From Bacteroides sp. GM023 (lineage in GTDB: Bacteria > Bacteroidota > Bacteroidia > Bacteroidales > Bacteroidaceae): a stretch of DNA of 64,000 bases. Position 1 is the first letter of the stretch, and each line of letters starts with the position of its first letter. The stretch lies in the NCBI RefSeq assembly GCF_014750685.1, contig NZ_JAAXGE010000005.1, positions 124,001 to 188,000 of the forward strand, in the 5' to 3' direction. This document shows positions 28,404-37,292 of the stretch, piece by piece. Under the pieces are notes generated by a model that did not search any database, was not told the DNA's origin, and saw only the letters and a program-made list of their open reading frames with translations. Position numbers and translations under genes: made by a program.

Positions 28404-28919
28404 ATGGAGACAACAACTAACACTTCCGACAGCATCATCACCCGTTCTTATGAAGAATATTATCAGGTGATTCTTACCTATATTACTTATCGTATCACTC
28501 ATCGCTACGAAGCTGAGGATTTAGCCCAAGATGTATTTGTACGTCTGCTGGACTACAAACAAATGCTTCGCCCGGATACAGTGAAGTATTTCCTGTTCAC
28601 CATTGCCCGTAATATAGTAACCGACTATATCCGTCGCTATTATAAGAAACAAGAGATAGACGGCTATATCTATGATACTATGTCCACCTCTACCAATGAA
28701 ACCGAAGAAAAAATTATCGGTGATGATTTAATGACAATGGAACGCAACCGTTTGGCTGCCATGCCCGAGCAACGTCGGTTAATTTATACATTAAACCGTT
28801 TTGAAAATAAAACCTCGCCGGAAATCGCCAATGAACTGAATCTAAGCTGTAGGACAGTAGAAAACCACCTGTTTCTGGGCCGTCGTGAAATGCGCGAATT
28901 CTTCCGAAATTGTATATAA
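28404..28919 (+). CDS. ECF-type RNA polymerase sigma factor, module 2
   Basis: A 171-residue ECF sigma factor, paralogous along its whole length to the one at 12884: shared AEDLAQDVFVRLLDYKQMLR (region 2) and LNLSCRTVENHLFLGRREMR (region 4 helix-turn-helix). It should activate the following susC/susD operon. No FecR-like anti-sigma gene is adjacent. The reading frame is open from a GTG at 28377, but the -7 element ends at 28372, so the message would begin near there; the ATG at 28404 (METTTNTSDS) also aligns with the paralog's start. susC follows after 132 bases. Confidence 0.9.
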   Translation: METTTNTSDSIITRSYEEYYQVILTYITYRITHRYEAEDLAQDVFVRLLDYKQMLRPDTVKYFLFTIARNIVTDYIRRYYKKQEIDGYIYDTMSTSTNETEEKIIGDDLMTMERNRLAAMPEQRRLIYTLNRFENKTSPEIANELNLSCRTVENHLFLGRREMREFFRNCI

Positions 28920-29051
28920 TCTTATTCATTAATAAATAACCCTTTGTGCTTATGGAAAAGGAGTCAGAATTTACAAAGAGGCATCTGTATGCCTTCCCTT
29001 ATTTTAGAGAACAAAAATTTAATACTATTTTTAAACCTCAAATTTAATTTT

Positions 29052-32000
29052 ATGAAACAAAGAGGATTAATTTTTAATTCGCGACCAGGCAAAACTGCAG
29101 TGTTTGCTTTGGGATTGATGTTAGGGCTCTGTCCTGTTTCGCAGGCATGGGCTGATACGGAATTTAATGACAGTCAGATAGTAGCACAGGCGCAGAAGAA
29201 AGTAAAAGGTCAAGTTATTGATGCGACAGGCGAACCGCTGATTGGAGTGAATATCAGTGTAGTAGGTGGAACCGAAGGTACTATTACGGATATTGATGGA
29301 AACTACACCATTAATGTCCCGGCTGGTGCGAAACTGAAATTCAGCTATATTGGTTATAAAGACCAAATAATAGAAGTCGGTGCGCAAACTGTAGTAAATG
29401 TGAAAATGCAGGAAGACAGTGAAGTGTTGGATGAAGTAGTGGTAGTGGGTTTTGGTACCCAAAAAAAGGAATCATTAACAGGTGCTGTTACTGTAGTTGG
29501 AGAGAAGGCTTTTAAGGAGAAAGGGGGATTGTCAAGTCCGCTGGAAGCATTACAAGGACAGGTTGCCGGAGTAATGATTACTCGTGGTTCTTCTGCACCG
29601 GGTGATGAAAGCTGGAACTTAAATCTTCGTGGTTCTTCCTCCAAAAACAGTACGGAGCCATTAATTATAGTTGATGGAGTGGCATGCAACAGTGTCAATG
29701 ATATGCGTTTGCTGAATCCTAATGATATTGCGTCAATCAACTTCCTGAAAGACGGTTCGGCTGCCATATATGGTTCACGTGCCGCTGGTGGTGTTGTTTT
29801 GATTACCACTAAAAAAGGGGCGGAAGGTAAGGTCAAGGTTGAATATAGCACTACTGCTACTTTGAAAACTGTTGGTCTAATGCCGGAACTGATGAATATA
29901 GACCAATGGGCAGATGGTGTGATGACCGCTTTGAGCAATGACAATAACACTTCCAATGTGTGGTATACATATGCTCAACTAGCTAAGCAGTATAAGAACT
30001 CTTATATTGATTTACAAACAAGTGCCAATCCTTTTGGGCAAGCAGCCTTTACAGACGTGAAAGATTTTGTATTCGATGATAGTGTGAACTGGTTAGGTTC
30101 GCTTTTTGGTAGTACTTGGTCGACAGAGCAAAGTCTGAGTGTTTCCGGTGGAACGGAAAAATCTTCTTATCGTATATCGTTAAACTATTTATATGATGGC
30201 TCTACTTTGCAATATGGAAATAACAACAACCAACGTTATAATTTCCGTGTAAACAATACATATAAATTTAATAAAAATATCACATTAGAATCTTCTATAT
30301 CATACAATCGTCAGGAACAAGTTTCACCCACATTAATTGGGTCTGTATTGACTGTTTCCGTACCAATGCCGGGACTTCCGTTAAAGACATCCGATGGTAA
30401 GCCATATGCATGGGGAACATGGGGATCGCCTGTATCTAAAGTAGAAGAGGGTGGTGATAATAAATTATCTGTATCGGCTATTAATATTAGCGAGACTTTG
30501 AATGCAAAGGTGACAAATTGGTTGGATGCTAATGTCAATGTAGGCTATAATACATCTTCTGCTAATCGCAGTACAGTGCAGAATTCTATAACTTATTATA
30601 ATTTCGCAGGCAATGCACAAACGCTTGTTGATCCATCGCAAGAAAAGTCGTATTATCAACAAACTACTTCACGTACGGATTTCTACTCGCTATCTGCGTA
30701 TGTGAATGCGCACAAGACTTTTGCTAATAAACATAAGCTGAGTCTGACATTGGGTACTCAATATGAATTTAAAGATATGAGCTACTATGGTGCCAATTAT
30801 ACTGATATTTTGGATGGTGTGGGAATTATTAATGGTACCGGAACATTGACTTTGGCTAATAAAGACGATGCCATGAAAAAGAATAATTATCAGAATGCCA
30901 ATCTGTCTTATTTTGGTCGTTTCAACTACGACTATGATGGTCGTTATTTATTAGAAATCAATGGCCGATATGATGGCTCATCTAAGTTTCAGCCGGAAAA
31001 TCGTTGGGATTTGTTCTATGGATTCTCTTTAGGGTGGCGTTTGAAACAAGAAGCATTTTTAAGAGATGTTGATTTTTTGAGCGACTTGAAACTTCGTGCT
31101 TCTTATGCAGAGATGGGTAGTCAAAGCGGTATTGATAATTATGACGGATTTTTATTTTACAAACTAATTTCCGGAACAGGAGCTTATGTTGGTTCCGACA
31201 AACTGTCTTATATTGCTACAGACGGAAAATTCGCTTCTACTACCCGAAATTGGGAACGTATAAAGAATTATAATATCGCAGTTGATTTTGGTTTCTTTAA
31301 TGGAGCCTTGACCGGTACGGTAGAAGGATTTATGAAACGCAATAATAATATGTTGGTTGAAATTACTTATCCGGGTATTTTGGGTGATAAAGCGCCTACT
31401 TCTAATGCTGGTAAGTTTAAAGACTGGGGATTTGAAGGTCAGTTGACGTATAATGGAAAAATAGGAGAAGTGAGCTATCATGTAGGTGGAAATTTTACTT
31501 TCACTAGAAATGAGCTGGTAGACTTTGGCGGTACATCTGTTATGAAGTCCGGTTATACTTCTAATCAACAAGGATATTCTCTAAATTCAATATTCGGACT
31601 ACGATATGGTGGTAAGATTCAGAATGAAGAGCAGTTGGCTGCATACATCGCAAAATATTATAATAATAATGGTATTGGTATGCCCGACAATTTGCGTGTA
31701 GGTGACAATATGTTTTGTGATGAAAATGGTGACGGTGTGCTTGACTATAGAGATTATATTTATCTAGGTAGCGATACTCCTGAAATTTCATATTCATTCA
31801 ATTTGGGAGCAAACTATAAAGGTTTTGATGTCAATGTGATCTTCCAAGGTTCAGCCAATCGTTTTGTATACCGTGGGGTGGATAACTGGACTGTTCCTTT
31901 CCGTTCTAATTATACGAATACTATCACTTCTTCTATAGGTAATACATGGAGTGCATCTAATCCTGATGCCTACTATGCACCTTATACGAACGATAGCAAG

Positions 32001-32276
32001 ATTAATGATTACAACTATCAAGCGTCTTCTATTACTGCTCAAGATGGACGTTATCTTCGTTTGAAAAATGTGACTATCGGTTATACTTTCCCTGCTAACT
32101 TACTGAAAAAGACTAAAGTAATTCAGGGAGTACGTTTGTATCTGACGGGTACGGATTTGTGGGAAACTACTAAAATTGAAGATGGATGGGATCCGGAAGC
32201 TGCCCGTGATGCTTCAGGATTGAAACGTTATCCTTTTACTCGTAACTTTACCTTTGGTGCGAACTTAACTTTTTAA
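29052..32276 (+). CDS. SusC-like TonB-dependent outer-membrane transporter, module 2
   Basis: A 1074-residue SusC/RagA-family transporter: signal peptide (about 1-36, ending SQAWAD), carboxypeptidase-D-like domain (VKGQVIDATGEPLIGVNISV), TonB box and plug (LDEVVVVGFGTQKKESLTGA, GVVLITTKKG), barrel ending TFGANLTF. It has no STN domain. It is closely related to the module-1 SusC throughout, including PGLPLKTSDGKPYAWG and the WDPEAARD segment near the end. The frame is open from 28944, but the signal peptide begins at ATG 29052. Base composition is AT-richer than in the paralog. It should work with the SusD encoded 11 bases downstream. Confidence 0.95.
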   Translation: MKQRGLIFNSRPGKTAVFALGLMLGLCPVSQAWADTEFNDSQIVAQAQKKVKGQVIDATGEPLIGVNISVVGGTEGTITDIDGNYTINVPAGAKLKFSYIGYKDQIIEVGAQTVVNVKMQEDSEVLDEVVVVGFGTQKKESLTGAVTVVGEKAFKEKGGLSSPLEALQGQVAGVMITRGSSAPGDESWNLNLRGSSSKNSTEPLIIVDGVACNSVNDMRLLNPNDIASINFLKDGSAAIYGSRAAGGVVLITTKKGAEGKVKVEYSTTATLKTVGLMPELMNIDQWADGVMTALSNDNNTSNVWYTYAQLAKQYKNSYIDLQTSANPFGQAAFTDVKDFVFDDSVNWLGSLFGSTWSTEQSLSVSGGTEKSSYRISLNYLYDGSTLQYGNNNNQRYNFRVNNTYKFNKNITLESSISYNRQEQVSPTLIGSVLTVSVPMPGLPLKTSDGKPYAWGTWGSPVSKVEEGGDNKLSVSAINISETLNAKVTNWLDANVNVGYNTSSANRSTVQNSITYYNFAGNAQTLVDPSQEKSYYQQTTSRTDFYSLSAYVNAHKTFANKHKLSLTLGTQYEFKDMSYYGANYTDILDGVGIINGTGTLTLANKDDAMKKNNYQNANLSYFGRFNYDYDGRYLLEINGRYDGSSKFQPENRWDLFYGFSLGWRLKQEAFLRDVDFLSDLKLRASYAEMGSQSGIDNYDGFLFYKLISGTGAYVGSDKLSYIATDGKFASTTRNWERIKNYNIAVDFGFFNGALTGTVEGFMKRNNNMLVEITYPGILGDKAPTSNAGKFKDWGFEGQLTYNGKIGEVSYHVGGNFTFTRNELVDFGGTSVMKSGYTSNQQGYSLNSIFGLRYGGKIQNEEQLAAYIAKYYNNNGIGMPDNLRVGDNMFCDENGDGVLDYRDYIYLGSDTPEISYSFNLGANYKGFDVNVIFQGSANRFVYRGVDNWTVPFRSNYTNTITSSIGNTWSASNPDAYYAPYTNDSKINDYNYQASSITAQDGRYLRLKNVTIGYTFPANLLKKTKVIQGVRLYLTGTDLWETTKIEDGWDPEAARDASGLKRYPFTRNFTFGANLTF

Positions 32277-32287
32277 ATTAATATCTG

Positions 32288-34027
32288 ATGAAAAAGAAAC
32301 AATACATAAAAATAGCTTGCCTTTCTTTGTTGAGTCTGATGGCTACTTCTTGTCTGGATCTTGAACCGAAGGCAGAATTGAATGATGCGATAGTATGGAA
32401 TAAGGCATCTAATTTTCAGTTATTTGCTAACCAATTCTATACCTGGACCCGGGATTTTCATAGCTCAAATACTTATATGTGCTCTACTAGCGACGGTCCT
32501 CACAGTGATTGGCGTTCTGATCTGATTGCCGGAGCTTCTGTAAATACGTATAGTAAAGGAACGAATTCAATTCCTGCAAAAGATGATAATTATACGAAAC
32601 TGTATACACAGATTTATTATACAAATCTATTGTTGGATAAAGCAGAAAGTTTTGCTGATGGAGCCTCTATAGCTGTCCCTGTAGCTGAAGCTAAATTCTT
32701 CCGTGCATATTGCTACTTCGAATTGGTGCAGATATTTGGAAATGTTATTCTGGTAACTAAACCTCTGGATTTGAATTCTCCGGAACTTCAGACAACACGT
32801 GATGACAGAGCTGTGGTAATAGATCAGATTGTGAAGGACTTGACTGAATCAGTGAATGGTCTTCCTGAAACAGCGGAAACTGGTCGTGTTACAAAAGATG
32901 CAGCTTGGGCAATGCTTTCCAGAGTAGCTTTATATGAAGGTACTTGGCAGAAATTCCATACAAACGGTAGTAATGCAACGACTAATACGGAACGCAGTGC
33001 GGCACTGTTGAAGATTGCTAAAGATGCTGCTTATAAAGTAATTGATGGTAAGCGATTTAAGTTGTTTTACAATGATAAACTAGGTGTTGAAAGCTATCGC
33101 TACATGTTTATTTTGGAAGATGTTGATTGTAATCCGGCTCATCTTATAAAGTCTAATAATACTGAATATATTTTAGCTCGCCGCCATCGTATCGAAGATG
33201 GTATCGGCACAAACATAACGAAAGGTTATTTGGCAAATGCTACTTTTGTGACTCGTAAATGGGCTAATATGTATTTGTGTTCTGACGGGTTACCTATTGA
33301 AAAGTCTCCACTGTTTAAAAAATATGTGGGTGTGACTGATGAATTTCAGAATCGTGATAACCGTATGACTACTACTTTGATGCAACACGGTGAGAAATAT
33401 TGGAATAACACAACTAATAACTCGCGTAAAACTTGGGATGACCAGGATTTGGCAACAGCTTTAACTCTTTCTGTCACTTCTAATAGTGGATATCAGAATC
33501 ACAAATGGGCGGTAGAACGGTTAGTGGCTGACACACAAGAGTCTATGGATTATCCGGTTATTCGTTATGCCGAAGTTTTGTTGAATTATGCTGAGGCTAC
33601 TTATGAGTTGGATGGAGCGATTTCGAATACTGATTTGGATTTGTCTCTAAACTTGGTTCGTCTGCGTATTAATTCGACTATGCCGAAGTTGAGTAACTCA
33701 TTTGTCACAACCAATGGGCTTTCTATGAGAGAGGAAATCCGTCGTGAACGTACATTGGAACTGGTGCTTGAAGGTTTCCGAATTGATGATTTGAAGCGTT
33801 GGGCTACTGCTCCGAAAGAAATGGTAGAAGACCAGCTTGGTGTGAAATATACTGGTACCTGGTTTGAATCTCATTGGGCAAATCAGTCACGCTCTTTGAA
33901 TAGTGATGGTTGCATCGTTCTTTATGATGGCCGGGTTTGGTCTGATAAACTATATTTATATCCATTACCTTCAGATCAATTGCAGTTAAATCCGCAGTTG
34001 GGACAGAATCCGGGATGGACCGAATAA
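32288..34027 (+). CDS. SusD-like glycan-binding surface lipoprotein, module 2
   Basis: A 579-residue RagB/SusD lipoprotein (lipobox LMATSC, then LDLEPKAEL). It shares with the module-1 SusD the segments EAKFFRAYCYFELVQ, VALYEGTWQKFH, RYAEVLLNYAEATYELDG and RRERTLELVLEGFRIDDLKRW, and the ending LNPQLGQNPGW. It binds oligosaccharide at the surface as the lid of the SusC barrel encoded just upstream. The 25 to 37 base gap to the next gene indicates an operon. Nothing is broken or missing. Confidence 0.94.
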   Translation: MKKKQYIKIACLSLLSLMATSCLDLEPKAELNDAIVWNKASNFQLFANQFYTWTRDFHSSNTYMCSTSDGPHSDWRSDLIAGASVNTYSKGTNSIPAKDDNYTKLYTQIYYTNLLLDKAESFADGASIAVPVAEAKFFRAYCYFELVQIFGNVILVTKPLDLNSPELQTTRDDRAVVIDQIVKDLTESVNGLPETAETGRVTKDAAWAMLSRVALYEGTWQKFHTNGSNATTNTERSAALLKIAKDAAYKVIDGKRFKLFYNDKLGVESYRYMFILEDVDCNPAHLIKSNNTEYILARRHRIEDGIGTNITKGYLANATFVTRKWANMYLCSDGLPIEKSPLFKKYVGVTDEFQNRDNRMTTTLMQHGEKYWNNTTNNSRKTWDDQDLATALTLSVTSNSGYQNHKWAVERLVADTQESMDYPVIRYAEVLLNYAEATYELDGAISNTDLDLSLNLVRLRINSTMPKLSNSFVTTNGLSMREEIRRERTLELVLEGFRIDDLKRWATAPKEMVEDQLGVKYTGTWFESHWANQSRSLNSDGCIVLYDGRVWSDKLYLYPLPSDQLQLNPQLGQNPGWTE

Positions 34028-34064
34028 ATGAATTTATATAATAATAAAGAGTATGATAGATATT

Positions 34065-35636
34065 ATGAAACATATAATAAAAAATAGATTGACGCTTATG
34101 ATGCTAAGTGTTGCTTCAGTGGCGCTGGTATCTTGTAGTGATGATGATGCTATATCCAATCTACCTGCATCCATTTGCCCTTCTTCCATTGTATTTAATT
34201 TGCCATCGGATATACAGCAACTTATTTATAAGGATGAGACGGGGGCTAACGTATTACCTCTGATAAAGGGGGAGAGTGTTAATTTGGAATATACGATGAC
34301 ACCGGAGAATATTACCTATAAAGACGTTGTTTGGACTACTTCCAATCCTGCTGTAGCTACTGTGGATAATGGTAAGGTTATGGCTGTGAGTGGTGATGGA
34401 ACAGGGTATTCTATTGTTCAGGTGGCTCCTATAGCTATGTATTCGGGTAGTGGGGTATATAGTAATTTGAAAGTAGCCGTTGTGAATGAATTGGCTCCAG
34501 CGCAGACAATAACTATCAGTTCAGATGTTGATAATGTATATGCCGGCGAGACATTACAGCTTTCAGCTTCTATTTTACCTGAAAATGCTACTTATAGGAC
34601 GGTTAAATGGAGTAGTTCTAACGAGTCTGTTGCTAAAGTTGATATGAATGGGCTTCTTACTGGTATAGAAAATGACAATATCCATGCAAAGGTTATTATT
34701 ACAGCAACATCTTTGGATGGTGCAGGTATTACGGCAAGTAAGGAAATTACAGTTGATAAGCGTGTACCACCTGAAGACGTTTCTATTGACCAAACATATT
34801 CAGTAGATAAGGGATATTTATTTGCGATTTCAGATAAGAAAGTAACTTTGAATTATACGACTGTTCCCGAAGATTGTACGAAGTCATTAATAGAGTGGTC
34901 TTCCAACAATACGGAAATTGCGACTGTGAATGCCGGTGTAGTGACATTCAATCAGAATGGAGTGTTTGGTGACGTGATTATTACAGCTACTTGTCCGGAA
35001 ACAGGGAAGAGTTCTTCCATTACATTACGTTTAGAAGAAGGATTGGTTCGCGAACTATTCCATGACCAAAATAATTATAATTGGTATGATGCGAAACAAT
35101 CTGGTAACGGAACTTCCTCATCTCATGTGTGGAGTGATGGGAAAATAACAGTTACTACTTATAAGCAGAACGATACGAAGCAGAGAGCTGACCTTAAATG
35201 TTGGAGTCCTAAGACTTGGTTGCATGCTGGTAAGTATCCTATTTTTGCTGTCCGCATGGATGATGTTCGTGATTTGTATAAAGATCAAGGAGTTACTGCT
35301 TGCGCGATAAATCTGGATGCTTCCGGTACTTGTGATGGTGTTACATATAGTGGGAATTTTGGAGGTGATAATAATAAATGGCTTCATGATTATAAGTGTA
35401 GTGATGGCAGTCATGTATTTATTTATAATTTATCTTCACAGACTTGGAAGAATGGTGGAACAATGCCAACAACATCTGTTGCGACTTTTACTACTCTTCA
35501 GTTCAAATATGCAGATATTGCTACTATTACTACTCAGATTCAGTATGATGTTCACTGGATACAAACATTCAAGACATTGGATGATGTGAAAGCATATATT
35601 GAGTCAGAGGGATTGACTTACGATGTAATAAAATAA
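34065..35636 (+). CDS. Ig-like (BIG2) surface glycan-binding lipoprotein, module 2
   Basis: A 523-residue lipoprotein (lipobox VALVSC) in the SusE/F position. Three BIG2-type Ig repeats (about 30-140, 145-235 and 240-320) carry patterns such as VVWTTSNPAVATVDNGK and VKWSSSNESVAKVDMNG. A C-terminal domain of about 190 residues, Trp- and Asp-rich (NYNWYDAKQSGNG, WLHDYKCSDGSHVF), may bind carbohydrate. Layout and position match the module-1 protein at 18437, but the C-terminal domains have diverged, so the two modules may recognise different forms of the substrate. An alternative start at 34053 adds four residues. Confidence 0.83.
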   Translation: MKHIIKNRLTLMMLSVASVALVSCSDDDAISNLPASICPSSIVFNLPSDIQQLIYKDETGANVLPLIKGESVNLEYTMTPENITYKDVVWTTSNPAVATVDNGKVMAVSGDGTGYSIVQVAPIAMYSGSGVYSNLKVAVVNELAPAQTITISSDVDNVYAGETLQLSASILPENATYRTVKWSSSNESVAKVDMNGLLTGIENDNIHAKVIITATSLDGAGITASKEITVDKRVPPEDVSIDQTYSVDKGYLFAISDKKVTLNYTTVPEDCTKSLIEWSSNNTEIATVNAGVVTFNQNGVFGDVIITATCPETGKSSSITLRLEEGLVRELFHDQNNYNWYDAKQSGNGTSSSHVWSDGKITVTTYKQNDTKQRADLKCWSPKTWLHAGKYPIFAVRMDDVRDLYKDQGVTACAINLDASGTCDGVTYSGNFGGDNNKWLHDYKCSDGSHVFIYNLSSQTWKNGGTMPTTSVATFTTLQFKYADIATITTQIQYDVHWIQTFKTLDDVKAYIESEGLTYDVIK

Positions 35637-35658
35637 TGGAGTAATAATTTTATTCAAA

Positions 35659-37068
35659 ATGAACTTTATGAATAAGAATATGATAAAGATGACGGGTTTG
35701 GCACTGCTGATGGCAGTGCAGACCGCATGTCGTGAAAATGAATTTGGAGTGGTGGATCTGACTATGCCGGAAGAAGTGTATGTTCCCGTAGAAGCTAAAT
35801 ATACCTATACTCATCCATGTGGGATGTACAATGGTGATGATTTTGCACGTGTGAAAGATATGTTGGATAAAGGGACTGCACCTCAAGCTGTAAAAGATGA
35901 ATTTACAGCACTAAAGAATAATCGGTTTACCCAATTGCCTTATGAAGCGAACCCGCAGACATTGATAGTACGTGGTGATGCTACTGGAATAACAAGTGAT
36001 GGTAAAGAAAATTATGCACCTGCAATGTATGATGCTGCGGCAGCTTACCAGATGGCTATGTTATGGAAGTTAACCGGTAATTCAGATTATGCTGATGCGT
36101 CTGTCAAGGTTTTGAATGATTGGGCGAAAACTTGTACTGAAATTAAGTCAAATGATGCTAATCAGATGTTGGCTGCCGGATGCCAAGGATATACTTTTGC
36201 AAATGCAGCGGAAATTATGCAGACTTATTCAGGCTGGGCTTCTAAGGATATAGCTGCTTTTAAAGACTGGATTGTTAAAGTGTTTGCGGCTAAAAATAAA
36301 CAATTCCTGACTTATCATTGGTATCAGGGGACTACAGACTGTGTTTATCATTATTGGTCGAATTGGGACTTGGTTAATTTGTGTTCGTATATGGCTATCG
36401 GTATTTTGACTGAAAATGATGAAATGGTTAATTATGTAGTCAATTATTTCCATAATGGTAGCGGTAACGGTTCTATTAATAATCTTATTCAGGGAACTTT
36501 CGCAGATCCGTTGGATAGTGGAGAAACAATTTGTCAAAACCAGGAAAGTGGGCGTGACCAAGGGCATGCCATGATGTCGGTAGCGGTAACTGCTAATCTC
36601 TGTCAGATGGCTTATTCTTTATATAAGTATAATCCGACAGTTACGGAACTTGATTTCTTCGCTGCGAATAATAATGCCGTTATGAAAATGGGTGAATATA
36701 CAGCTCTTTTTAATCTGAAAGAGGGTGTTGATAATGCTAATGCAACAGGCACATGGATGATTACAGCTACTAAGATGCCGTTTGATGAATATAAATATTG
36801 CATAGATTGCAGTTGTAAAGATAAAAATCACGGTAAAATCCATACATCTGTTGCAGATGATGAAGGACGTGGGACACCTCGTACGGGATGGGAAATACTA
36901 TATAATCATTATGCTAAGGTCAAAGGTTTGAATAATGGCTATATATATGCTAAAAAGTTTGCAGATAAGATGCGTCCGGAAGGTGGAAGTGGTGATAACC
37001 GTTATGGGGTTAATAGCGGGGCATTCGACCAATTAGGATGGGGTACCTTGATGATGTATCGTGAGTAA
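35659..37068 (+). CDS. Alginate_lyase-fold (PL38-like) polysaccharide lyase lipoprotein, module 2
   Basis: A 469-residue lipoprotein (lipobox MAVQTAC) with the alginate_lyase (alpha/alpha) fold of PL5/PL38-type lyases. Recognisable parts are YDAAAAYQMAMLWKLTGNS, a HYWSNWDL stretch that I consider a candidate catalytic motif, Arg299-Asp-Gln-Gly-His303 in GRDQGHA, and GWEILYNHYAKVKG. Cleavage by beta-elimination would give unsaturated uronates for the GH88 enzyme two genes on. An insertion with CIDCSCKDKNHG near residue 380 is absent from the module-1 paralog. ATG 35668 is an equally possible start. A terminator-like hairpin follows at 37114. Confidence 0.78.
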   Translation: MNFMNKNMIKMTGLALLMAVQTACRENEFGVVDLTMPEEVYVPVEAKYTYTHPCGMYNGDDFARVKDMLDKGTAPQAVKDEFTALKNNRFTQLPYEANPQTLIVRGDATGITSDGKENYAPAMYDAAAAYQMAMLWKLTGNSDYADASVKVLNDWAKTCTEIKSNDANQMLAAGCQGYTFANAAEIMQTYSGWASKDIAAFKDWIVKVFAAKNKQFLTYHWYQGTTDCVYHYWSNWDLVNLCSYMAIGILTENDEMVNYVVNYFHNGSGNGSINNLIQGTFADPLDSGETICQNQESGRDQGHAMMSVAVTANLCQMAYSLYKYNPTVTELDFFAANNNAVMKMGEYTALFNLKEGVDNANATGTWMITATKMPFDEYKYCIDCSCKDKNHGKIHTSVADDEGRGTPRTGWEILYNHYAKVKGLNNGYIYAKKFADKMRPEGGSGDNRYGVNSGAFDQLGWGTLMMYRE

Positions 37069-37113
37069 TGTGTGAACGGATACTATTTGATAGAGTATAA
37101 GAAAAAAGTTATG

Positions 37114-37141
37114 AGGGGATTAGGTAAATACTTAATCCCCT
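37114..37141 (+). terminator. Hairpin after module-2 operon
   Basis: AGGGGATTA (37114-37122) pairs with TAATCCCCT (37133-37141), with partial pairing in the loop. It lies 45 bases after the lyase stop. It separates the susC-to-lyase operon from the GH43 gene. Confidence 0.55.
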
Positions 37142-37292
37142 TCGTATATATAAGCAAATAGGTCAGTAAACAGATTGTTTTAAAAAAAGAGATAAGATTC
37201 AGTTTTACGGCTGATTAGTTTTATATAAGGTAGAAAGAACCTGTTTTTAGGAATAACAATTGAATTTAGAAAAGAATTATTAGTTAGGTACT

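Noticed and set aside
29354..29956. 200-codon antisense frame in susC of module 2
   Set aside because: It overlaps the conserved plug domain of SusC on the other strand; no ribosome site or homology is seen.
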